Assembly: GCF_000143535.2 (NCBI RefSeq)
Contig: NC_037315.1
Location: 806,001 to 870,000, forward strand
DNA: 64,000 nucleotides
Source: Botrytis cinerea B05.10
Taxonomy: Eukaryota > Ascomycota > Leotiomycetes > Helotiales > Sclerotiniaceae
Direction of reading: 5' to 3'
This document shows positions 1 through 9,365 of the stretch, in pieces. The notes under the pieces are model-generated. The model was given only the letters and a program-made list of their open reading frames with translations, was not told where the DNA came from and searched no databases. How positions within the stretch are numbered: position 1 is the stretch's first letter; each line of letters opens with the position of its first letter. Position numbers and translations under genes: made by a program.

Positions 1-1
1 T

Positions 2-1993
2 CTCAAGAGACAAGATAGCAATAGTGAACCCAGCATGGCGAGCGGTGGCAGTATGGCAAGGAGGAGGACGAGTTTCAGTCTAGATGAACAATCTCATCCA
101 AAGGAGACTGAAGAGAGAAAGAAGTCAATATCAGAAGAGTTCGAGGCAAGAAAGGCCAGTATCATGGTTGATGAACTCATTCCCGAGTCTGCCCTGGCAG
201 AAACTCCCGCTCTCGAAGTCAGCAAGCAAATCGGGGATCCGGAACCTACCAAACAAACAATTCCTGAACGTGGTCGAGAATTGGCGGAGCCAGCAGAGAT
301 CAAGGAGAATCCAAAGAAGTCCGACGAGGAACCAAAACCAGTGAATACAAGCCCTCCTGCAACCAAAGCAAACAAAAGCCCGACATCGAAAACGGGTCCT
401 TCGAAGACCAATGCAACTGCGAAGGCCTCGGACAAAACTACAAGAAACAAGTCTGCAACGCGGCCTGCACCCATATCTACAGCTAAATCATCCACCACTC
501 CAAAAATTTCTCCAAGAGTATCATCCCCTCCAAAATCTTCCAAACAAGCTCCAAGGACACCAACAACGCCTACAGGTCCTGGGAAGGATGGAAAGCTGCA
601 GAAGAGCAAAACACCAGAGAGAAAACCAGTAGTTACAGCAAAGACTCCAGATAAGAAGCCGGCCAAGAAGACCAGCAGCAACTCGCTGGCCCCCTCAGGT
701 GGTGCGCGAGCTTCAAGTAAGCCAAGATCGGCCAGTCGACCAGCTGTCAAGACCAGGATCCCACCATCGCCTCCACAAAGTGGGCTCAGCAAACCCAAGG
801 CTAGGTCACCCACAAGGCCAGTGCAGCTTCCAGCTTCGCTACTTGCCCCAACAGCTTCTTCTGGCTCGAAAGGTGCTACCTCGACAGCACCTGCCAGACA
901 AACCCAGAGTCGTGCATCTGGAGCTATTAAGAGCGAAACTGCACCACGTTCTCAAAGCCGTGCTGGAAGTGCACCTAAGTCATCCGGCACCACGGCAAAA
1001 GCATCGCACCCACCAGTCGCACGTAGTGCTTCGCAAGTGAAGAAAGCAACCACTAGACCATCGCTCGGGACATCTTCAACCCTACAAAGAAAGACTTCAG
1101 CAGGAAGTTTACCGCCTGCTTCAGCACCATTGGCCGAGGATGGGTTTTTGTCGCGTATGATGAGGCCTACAGCTTCTTCTGCATCCAAGTCGACTGATAA
1201 ATCTCCTCCGCCGAAGCGATCGCTATCTACAAAGCGACCATCCAGCAGTCTCGGTCACTCCAAGGTTCGTGATGCTAAGACTGCTTCTCAAGCAATTCAA
1301 AAGGCGACCAGGCCTATCACAACTAAGGCGGCTGTTGCAAAGTCCACGGCCCCTGCTACCAAAACAGGTGCCAAAACAGTGCCAAAAAAGAAGTCGGCAG
1401 ATCTACCCAAGCAAGAAGCTAAGCAACAAACTAAGGAAGCAGAATCACCAAAGGTAGAGGCCACTCCTATGGAATCAGATGTTCCATCAGCTGGAGATGT
1501 AACAACTGAAAAGTCTGAGGAGACCATTGTCCAACCTGTGGTTGAAGAAACAGTGGTCGAAGAAAAGGCTACTGCAGCCCCAGTAGTTGAGGAGGAGAAA
1601 ATCGAAGCTCCCATCGCTCAAACAGAGGCTGCCGTTGCTGAAGAACCAAAGGAGGAGGTTGAAGCCGTCGTTGTCCCAGAGCCAAAGGAGGAAGTTGAAG
1701 CCGTCGTTGTCCCAGAGCCAAAGGAGGAAGTTGTGGTCTCAGAGCCTGTAGTTGATGAGGCAGCCCCATCTCCGGAATTAGTTGTCGCCGAGCAGCCAAG
1801 CACACCATCTAATGAAACTGAAGCCGAGACTGAACAAATTCAAGACGCGCCTTCATCTGATGAACCATCAAAAGTCAATGCTCAAGTTGCAGCCAACCCA
1901 GAAGATGATGAGGACCCTGAGGATGCTGCTGCTAGAGCAGAGATTGCTAGAATCAATGCGGAGATGATGGCTGCTTTGAACAGTTCCGAGTAA
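2..1993 (+). CDS. Low-complexity Lys/Ser/Pro/Ala-rich protein, 5'-partial
   Basis: The frame stays open to the left edge of the window, so the gene probably begins upstream; the first ATG inside is at 35. About 650 residues are visible. The first two thirds are rich in K, S, T, P and A with many basic SP/TP-type sites, and no globular domain is apparent. The segment from about 1400 to 1900 is strongly acidic (E, V, P) and carries a 36-nt tandem repeat. The C-terminus is acidic and then Ala-rich, and could form a short helix. The composition suggests an intrinsically disordered, possibly microtubule-, chromatin- or cell-cortex-associated protein, but no family is recognised. A shadow frame on the minus strand at 94-813 has no independent support. 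I am confident that it is coding; the function is unknown. Confidence 0.75.
   Translation, partial: LKRQDSNSEPSMASGGSMARRRTSFSLDEQSHPKETEERKKSISEEFEARKASIMVDELIPESALAETPALEVSKQIGDPEPTKQTIPERGRELAEPAEIKENPKKSDEEPKPVNTSPPATKANKSPTSKTGPSKTNATAKASDKTTRNKSATRPAPISTAKSSTTPKISPRVSSPPKSSKQAPRTPTTPTGPGKDGKLQKSKTPERKPVVTAKTPDKKPAKKTSSNSLAPSGGARASSKPRSASRPAVKTRIPPSPPQSGLSKPKARSPTRPVQLPASLLAPTASSGSKGATSTAPARQTQSRASGAIKSETAPRSQSRAGSAPKSSGTTAKASHPPVARSASQVKKATTRPSLGTSSTLQRKTSAGSLPPASAPLAEDGFLSRMMRPTASSASKSTDKSPPPKRSLSTKRPSSSLGHSKVRDAKTASQAIQKATRPITTKAAVAKSTAPATKTGAKTVPKKKSADLPKQEAKQQTKEAESPKVEATPMESDVPSAGDVTTEKSEETIVQPVVEETVVEEKATAAPVVEEEKIEAPIAQTEAAVAEEPKEEVEAVVVPEPKEEVEAVVVPEPKEEVVVSEPVVDEAAPSPELVVAEQPSTPSNETEAETEQIQDAPSSDEPSKVNAQVAANPEDDEDPEDAAARAEIARINAEMMAALNSSE
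1645..1740 (+). repeat. 36-nt in-frame tandem repeat encoding EPKEEVEAVVVP units
   Basis: About two and a half copies of a 36-nt unit beginning at GAACCAAAGGAGGA encode a 12-residue acidic/valine-rich repeat. The copies are nearly identical at DNA level, which points to recent expansion. Confidence 0.8.
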
Positions 1994-4260
1994 AGGGATC
2001 CTTTGATTCTTTGAATTGGGACAGGAACATTGTGGATATAATGTATGTCAGTGACTTAGCCAATGAGATTGAGCTGAAGTCATGTATAGGCTGTTGCGCT
2101 GTTGTGTTTACGCTGGGTCGAACAACGGAGAGTGGTTTGGAGGACAGTTACAGAGGAATGTTGAGAGAATCGTATGCATTGCTTGATACCTAGTTACGGG
2201 AATTTCATGCATCAGTAGGTGTTTGCATTCGTTGCAATGTATGTAGTAGCTTCGGCTTTGTTGTGCAGATATTTTAGGGGAATGGAAGGTCGGTTTATCA
2301 CAGCGCTGAGTACAGAGATATCAATTTGGGAAATGAAAAAAAGATAAAAATTTGGTAAATTCGTTTCTCGCGATGTTGCCTGCTGGTGACTACGGAGGTG
2401 AGGTGAGAACGCTGTAGGGTCTTTGGGGGAGCTGTATTGTTCCAGATACGTGCGATAATTGAGAAGTAATACTCCCGAGTCCCAACGGGTCTTGATATTT
2501 GTGAAGATATGTGCATAGCAATGATAGATACAATGTGAACAGCTATGTCGGCTGGGATAGGGGATTCCAACATTATTCCTACTCATCCGGCACAATGAGA
2601 TAGATGTAAATGAGATTCGGTAATTAATAGATTCGGAAATTTCCCCCTCTAATAAATCATTGCGTTGTTAAGACAGAGAGATGAGTATCCAATTCCACCA
2701 TGAATCGTATCAAGTACATCTCTTTCATACACATATTACTGTTATTATTATTGTGGTTGCAAGGGATCAAAGAATTGAAATTTAGGGTTTGTAAATGATG
2801 ATATGTGTGGCGTATGTGACATGTGCGATATGTGCGATATGTATAAGATCATCCATCTTAACTGTATTGTATTATCGTATTTGTACATCCAGCTATCCTT
2901 GTGTAAATGTATAAATGTATAAGCCTATCGTTGACCTGACATCTTTCCCCGCAGTATCCAATAATGATACACCGAATCCTTCTGACTAGATATATGGAGA
3001 TGACTCCAGCAGTTAGCAACTAGCAGTTCATACGCATATGAAAGTATTGGCTGTCTTTGCCTTTCTCCTTCGCTGGCCGGTAGAATGTGATTTTCTCATA
3101 TCGTAATTGATGTTCTGGATTGGTGATGCTGGTATTGTCGAGTGGGAGTTTGAGATTTGGGGGAATCTTTGAGGTTGGTACTACAGATCTGGGGGAAAGG
3201 GGAAGGGAAAGGAAGGGAGAAAAAGACAGAGGGGGGAAGGAAGGGGAGGGAAGATGAAATATGGGCGGAGTAGAGGATGAGCAAGAAAGAAAGAAAGATT
3301 AAGAAGGAGTTCTCTAGAAGAGAAGAGAAGGGAAAGGGAAATGATGGAAGAAGGGAGATTGACAAATAGAGCGATGAAATGGTTAGTTGGCATGGGAGTG
3401 GTGGAATAGGGGGTTTCAGAAGGTATGAAGAAAGTTGCTTGAGAGGATAGCGTTCTTCTGAAAAGACGTCAATTTAAGCCAAGGGAGATGGAACTGCTGG
3501 CTTTCGGCAGGAGTGTGAATGGAGAGACTTGGGGGGTGAAGGAGAAAGAGGTGCGGGATATGAAAAGAAAGACGCAGTGTATAGCGTTGTAATATGCAAA
3601 TTGCTAAGCTGAATTTCCATCCATGAATCGGGCCACGATCTGCTCTTGGAAATATATTCTCTGACGACATGAAACACATGTTTACATAGCAACCAGCATG
3701 AACAACAGACAGGAAAGATAGATTAATCAAAGAATCAACAACATATATATATTGACACTAGAACCAACCAATCGATGGAGTTTTTAAGAGCCGAGTATAG
3801 TATAATCTGTGACCAAGCGATACTCTTCCGCCTTTCCCATCGACCCCATCATATCCAATATCTGGAAACTTTCCAATCCAGCTCATCCATAAACTCCTCC
3901 GCCCCAATTAGAATTACTCCGGTCACTCCATCCCACTTGTTTGCCATTTGCTTGCTTTTATATACAAGAGGTCTTGCATTAAATTGCATTCAACACCAAA
4001 CAAAGGCTCAAGCTGAAAACAAATCAATAAAGCAAGTGTCTGGCTCTAAATGCCCCCCAAAAGCGCCATGCTCAAAATCAGAAGTATATAACAATTATTA
4101 CGAAAGAAAGCGGGTATAGAAAGGTAGGGATTGCTTGATGCGGAAAAGGTAAAATTTGTGTTGGAGAAAGATTATACGCGTATCAAAAATTCGAAGGTTC
4201 AACCTGATTATTCAAGATTCATTATTCGTGTCAAAGGTCTTGACTGATTTTGCAAAGAGC
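1994..4260. other. Intergenic region between convergent genes
   Basis: These 2.3 kb separate the 3' ends of two convergent genes. All open frames are short and lack fungal codon preference or recognisable domains. Apart from the purine-rich tract near 3190-3365 I see no gene, tRNA or mobile element. Confidence 0.6.
3188..3365 (+). repeat. Polypurine (G/A) tract
   Basis: A run of about 175 bases is almost entirely A and G on the plus strand, broken by a few pyrimidines. It is low-complexity DNA in the 3' intergenic space of convergent genes. Confidence 0.75.
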
Positions 4261-5943
4261 TTAACCGAAATGCGTTTGGCTATGTGGGCTATGACCTTCC
4301 TCCTCTGTAGTTCCCATAGTCATCGGACTGCCCGGATCGACGTGAATAGAAGGCAAAGATCCTAATCGTAAACTGGGTAATTGCGGGATGCCACCAACAC
4401 CTCGAGTTGATCTTGTAGATGTACGTCTCTCATCCCGAGGGAAGAGGCCCGAATTTGTGCTGTGGGTGCTTGTCCTTCTCTCCGTCATTACTCCGTCTAG
4501 ATTCTGCGATCTTCGAGAGCCCGTGCTTTCTAGACTTGGTCCCTCCCCTCTCCCATATATTGGACTGGTATAATCAGGAGGGGGCTCCGTCATGTGATGT
4601 GGTAGAGCTGACGCCTCCTCGTGTGGTGTGTCTAACGATACGTTTTCATATCCAGGAGGGCTGCTCAATGGGACATCGTCATGATCTATCATCTCGGGGC
4701 TGCTTCCAGCCCTATCTTCATGATTATCATTCGAGTCCCCAGGACCTATGGATCGACGAAGCGGACTTTCCGGTCGGGAATCAGCCCGAGACCTGGTAAA
4801 TCCCGGAGAAGGTAGGTCCGAGTTCACTGTGTCAATACTTAACACTGAACTTGCGCTGCGATCTCTCCGATGATAACGGCTACTCGCGGCCATACTAGCT
4901 GCATCGCCAAGCAATCCTTGTCGTTCGCTCTCATCACTGTTTGCGCGTAATCGTGTACCGTCATGTCTCGCGACCCCCAGATCACCATATGCAACCGATG
5001 AAACTGCACGTTGACGTTCTTTCTTGATTCTTTCATGTTCTGCTCTGAGCTCTTCGACGGTTGGTCCAGTACTGGTATTCGCAGGTCGAGATTGAAGTTC
5101 TCTCAATGCAACATGATCGCCTCGTTCTCTAGCCTCTCTCCTTAGTCGTCTTCGCTCTTCTCGTTCTTCGTTCTCGCGCCGTCTCGCAAGTCGGACCTGG
5201 TATAAAGCCTCCATCTCTGCCTCCCGTTGTGACTCTTCTTCGTCGATAGTTTCCGGGAATTCTAACACGACGTCAATGCCCCCTCGGTCGCCCTCCCTTC
5301 CCAGCACCTGCTCATTTTGTCCCGGTGTCATATTATAAGCTGGTAGCGTCATTACCGAGCGGACTGAAGTATTCCTATCGACTCCCGCCGCATCGTTGTT
5401 TGCGACATTTTCAACAGTAGTTCGGGCGGCAGCATTGAACGATGGGGGTGGACGACTGGATAAGTTTCTGCCAGCACCAGATACGCCGGCGGCTCCTGTG
5501 TATTCGTGGGGATCATTATGGCCTGGCAGACGATATTGATGAGCTTCCGGGTCCCAACTTTCCCATGCCTTTTTCAAAAATACTGTAGGTATGTATTTTG
5601 GATTCTTGTGCTTGATCCGAGTTCGACGTATGATGTAAAGTGCAAGGAGCAACAATATAAGTCCAAATAAAGTTACTGTGATTGCCTATAGAGATAATCA
5701 TTAGAGTCCATCTTTGCAATTCCATTGGTTCATGAGTTATATATGCGAGGCACATACAATAATATAAGTTGGCCTGGTACTAGAATCAGATTGAGACTGT
5801 CCGGATGGAGTGGCCGTTGTTGCTGTAGAAGAATGATTGGGCTCCGCGGTGGGCGATGAAAGTTCATTGTTAGACGGGCCATCCTGCCGCCTTGACAGTC
5901 TGCGGACGGGGAGCATCGTAGAACAATAGAAGCAATGGATCAA
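4261..5943 (-). CDS. Single-pass membrane protein with short Ser/Thr-rich ectodomain
   Basis: Two exons are inferred, 5943-5758 and 5685-4261, joined across a 72-nt intron (GTATGT...CTATAG). Splicing creates one continuous hydrophobic segment, TYIIAITVTLFGLILLLLAL, followed by basic residues, so the protein is predicted to cross a membrane once. About 60 residues rich in S, T, P and N lie before it, with no clear cleavable signal peptide. The roughly 450-residue tail is charged, contains a Glu/Arg-rich stretch likely to be helical or coiled coil, and ends in a Ser/Pro-rich disordered part. Length is 536 residues from the first Met, or 527 from the second (5916). The layout resembles fungal wall-stress-sensor-like or Mid2-like proteins, but no Cys-rich WSC domain is present. 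Function is unknown. Confidence 0.75.
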
Positions 5944-7206
5944 AATATGTTTTCTAGGCGCAATACCAAAGCTCTTTGTGAAAGATTGGTCACCTCATCG
6001 ACGTCTAAGCTGACATTTGATGACCTTTTCTCGCTGTAGGTAGAGATCGGTAGGCTGGGCTGAGGATGCGGGCGGCAATTGCGTGTTTTTAATCGCGCTG
6101 ACAAGGTTGATTTGACTGAGGGCCTTCAATTTCTCCGATCCTTCGATATTAGATTGCTGCTGAGTTGTTGAATTGTGCTGGTATGATATATTGAATACTA
6201 ATCAATTAGGAGCGAATCTCTCAAAAACCTCACTTCGAGTACATGGCTGAATGGTCTGCGTATACAAGATTAACAGGTTGGTGGTGAATGTGGTTGGGAA
6301 GAAGTTACAAGTTAGAAGTTTATTAGAAGTGCAGAAGTGAGGGTGTCTCGTCTCTTCTTTCGTCCGAAAGCTCCATGAATGCGGATTTCATTGGATGAAC
6401 TACTTTCTCACTGTTCACAATACCCTTGTTGAGCGCCACTGTGTATATTTATAATGATAATGATAGATTGCCTACTCCGTACAACTAGTTACAGGTAGTA
6501 AAAGTGGAACCGTTCATATTGTTATTAGCTAGATCCCTTTTCTAATTATAAGAATTTTAGTATTAATCTTGCTAGTATCGTATCGTATCTTGGGTACTTT
6601 GTTTTTTCGCTTCCGTATCCTCATGCTCATTTGTGAACCCCTCGCGTTTAGATGATACCTATAGTTATGTATAATATTGCTGGTTATCCCAAGACTTGTC
6701 TTCCCCTTTCTTCCCTTGTTTCAAATAGATTTGTTCATCGTGAATAGAATGCATTATTATTATTGTTGTTGTGATTGTTCACCTAGATACCGGTACTCCA
6801 CATCATGGAAAGGGTTCGCTAGAAGAATTGACAAGCATTTGGTCTAAGCTGTAAGATAAGCAACTGTTTTTTGTTAGCCTCCGTTTTTGATTAACTGGCA
6901 AGGTAAGAAGATCACATACAGTATTCAGTTGGCCAAACCATTCGTATACATGGAATGCTTTATTAGTATATGTTGAAATCGCACAACTTTACGCTCCGTA
7001 CCTTTTTGGGACGGTCTCTACTATTGACAATACTGTTCAGCACCCACCTAATCATACAAGTGAAGTTGGCATTCTAAAAGGTGCGCTCTACGTATTCTAG
7101 ACTACCTACACATACATATTCAAGATGGAGGTGTCTTGTTGCTTCTTCGCTGTTTACATCATCGACCCTTCTGCACACGATTTTTGTAGGCTTATATTAT
7201 ATGAAG
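5944..7206. other. Intergenic region upstream of the membrane-protein gene
   Basis: This stretch should hold the promoter and 5' UTR of the gene ending at 5943 and the 3' region of the gene starting at 7207. It is AT-rich with short T runs. No supported gene or RNA is seen. Confidence 0.55.
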
Positions 7207-8772
7207 TTATATTTTTACTCGCTTAAATGTATTGCTACCAGTTCCTAGGCTTTTTCGAGAAAGAGGTTTGCTGTTCTCTCCACTAATATCAGTGGCCGGC
7301 TTGATAAACTCCATGAACACATGAGCAACACAAGCACTTTTCTGAAGGTCGTACTTGTCTTTGTTGTATCCAGAGTGTAGAGCAACAGTGCGAGCAATAT
7401 TGCCTAGCTTCACAAAATCATTTACCAATAACGGATTCATCTCGGCGCCATGGTGAACTTCATTAGCCCATTTGATCAGTTTGGCCATATCTGAAATTAG
7501 CCATGAATTCTTCTCCTCCCATAACACAGGAGAATTGTCGGAATCGAACGGGTCATAGAAAAACAGCGCAGAGCACCAGGGTATAGTAGCGTCGAATACA
7601 CCAGTATTAGACGTACGGACACAGTTACCTAGAATTGACAACTTGGTAGTCAAACGTTTGTGTGCGTATACATTCGAATTTATTTGCATGGCTGCTTGTA
7701 TCCATTCCACAAACTTTGACTCAAGTATCTTCGAAACTTCTAAATCTTGATTAAATTGCTGACTTAATTCTCGAGAATTGAAGTTAGCGAGACGTTCCTC
7801 ATCCGAATCCACTTCGAAGTCCATTTCGATATACCTCGAATCGTCTTCCACAGATCTCAAGTCCTTTTCGATATCATACGAGCTCACTCTGTCATTCAAC
7901 GAGTCTTCGATGCTAGGAGAAAAAATGCCATGCAGCACCGGCGGAAGGTCCGGGCTGACTGGAGTGCGAGTCGGTGTTTCGGCAATAGCCTTTTCGATAA
8001 TATTGATCGATGGTGCTTCCTTCTCGAAAGTTATTGGTGGTGACCGAGGAACCTGCACTTCCGGAGACTCTAAAGTATATGGTGGCGGTAGTACATGTTG
8101 TTGCTCCTCAGATAAGAATTTATTCCATTCTACTAAGATAGCCCCCTGCTGAATGTACATTTCCTTTATGTTGGTTTTACATGTATCGATGGTAGCACAA
8201 GCGTTGACTAGGTGCGTGCGAAGCTTTTCCAAATTCACTTTCGCGTAAGTGCTTGGTCTGATGTATACGCCAAAGGTGGTTGTATTAGACAGAGATTCAA
8301 AGCTACGAACCAACTTCTCTGCAGTCGTAGTGCTGGGCCTAATGATCGGGGCAGTCTTCTTCTTCATAACGACAAATCCCTTAGCAGTCAGATTAAATTG
8401 TATGAGAAAGACATGTTGTGAATCGGTTAAACCAGCTTCGTGAATTGCAGAGGCGTCGTGTGATAAATCATCAATGCTTGATATCGGACGAGGTGTAGAG
8501 GCACTTGCGAAGTCGGCGTCTGGAGGAACAACCAACAACATATCCATTTGTTGCTTCTTGCCAGCGAGCTTGATAGAGATCTGGAGCTTAAAGTGAATAT
8601 GAACATGTCCTTCTGTGTCAAGGTATGCAGCCATAAAAAACTTTGGATTCTGCTTGTTACCATACAAACAAGAACCTAGCGTCACAGTTGTACCTGATTG
8701 ATCTACCCATTTTAAAAATACTCTCTCCTCAAGGATCTTTTCTAGCTGAAGCTTCTCAATCGGGACCGACAT
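7207..8772 (-). CDS. Unrecognised 521-residue protein
   Basis: A single uninterrupted frame of 521 codons on the minus strand has protein-like composition throughout, so it is very likely coding. The first 200 residues look globular and beta-rich (alternating hydrophobic strands, VFLKWVDQSGTTVTLGS near residue 18). A Pro/Ser/Glu-rich linker follows at about 240-340. The second globular part, about 350-500, looks helical and contains several Trp (VEWIQAAMQ, LIKWANEVHHG). There is no signal peptide, membrane segment or known catalytic motif, and I cannot assign a family. It borders a gene-poor region and a 44-bp minisatellite lies about 185 bp upstream of its ATG. It may be lineage-restricted. 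Function unknown. Confidence 0.75.
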   Translation of the reverse strand: MSVPIEKLQLEKILEERVFLKWVDQSGTTVTLGSCLYGNKQNPKFFMAAYLDTEGHVHIHFKLQISIKLAGKKQQMDMLLVVPPDADFASASTPRPISSIDDLSHDASAIHEAGLTDSQHVFLIQFNLTAKGFVVMKKKTAPIIRPSTTTAEKLVRSFESLSNTTTFGVYIRPSTYAKVNLEKLRTHLVNACATIDTCKTNIKEMYIQQGAILVEWNKFLSEEQQHVLPPPYTLESPEVQVPRSPPITFEKEAPSINIIEKAIAETPTRTPVSPDLPPVLHGIFSPSIEDSLNDRVSSYDIEKDLRSVEDDSRYIEMDFEVDSDEERLANFNSRELSQQFNQDLEVSKILESKFVEWIQAAMQINSNVYAHKRLTTKLSILGNCVRTSNTGVFDATIPWCSALFFYDPFDSDNSPVLWEEKNSWLISDMAKLIKWANEVHHGAEMNPLLVNDFVKLGNIARTVALHSGYNKDKYDLQKSACVAHVFMEFIKPATDISGENSKPLSRKSLGTGSNTFKRVKI

Positions 8773-8956
8773 TATTGACCTCTAGAACTAAAATTAGCAA
8801 TAAAACATAGTGAAGACTGATTACATTAAAAGAATGCTAGCCCACACTCTACGTGTGATTCCCACCCACCCAGGCTATAGAGCAGCCTTGACTCTTCGGA
8901 CAAAATGAGGCGCAGAAGTGATCAATAATGGCTACTATATAAAATTAAATTGTGTT

Positions 8957-9175
8957 GGAATTGTTCTAAGCAGTAGATACTGAAGGACGTAACCACTGCC
9001 AGGGTTGTTCTAAACAGCAAGTACTGAAGGACGTAACCACCGCCAGAGTTGTTCTAAACAGCAGATGCTGAAGGACGTAACCACTGCCAGGGTTGTTCTA
9101 AACAGTAGGTGCCGAAGGACATAACCACCGCCAGGGCTGTTCTAAACAGTATATACTGTAGGAAACAACACAACG
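8957..9175. repeat. 44-bp minisatellite, five copies
   Basis: The phrase TTGTTCTAA recurs at 8961, 9005, 9049 and 9093, and a variant (CTGTTCTAA) at 9137, so the period is exactly 44 bp. The rest of the unit (GAAGGACGTAACCAC...GCCAG) is conserved in the first four copies with scattered transitions; the fifth copy is degenerate. It lies 185 bp upstream of the minus-strand gene that starts at 8772. Confidence 0.9.
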
Positions 9176-9284
9176 CGATATAGGACCGATTTTGTCGGAG
9201 AAACTATGCTTGTATGTTCGTAATTGATGTTGCGCGATGGGAAAATATAGCGATAGCGACAGGCGAACCACGTTCGTATAAAGA

Positions 9285-9365
9285 GGTATAGAGACGGCGA
9301 TGATGATGGCGATGAAGATGGGGGGATATAGAGATGGCGATGGAGATGGAAATGGAGGGAAAGAT
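9285..9365 (+). repeat. GATGGCGATG-type simple repeat
   Basis: Imperfect repeats of GATGG/GCGATG/GAGATG give a purine-rich, GAT-periodic tract of about 80 bases. No gene is attached to it. Confidence 0.65.

Noticed and set aside
94..813. Long minus-strand open frame (239 codons) opposite the first gene
   Set aside because: It mirrors a low-complexity plus-strand coding region; such antisense frames arise from codon bias and it has no domain of its own.
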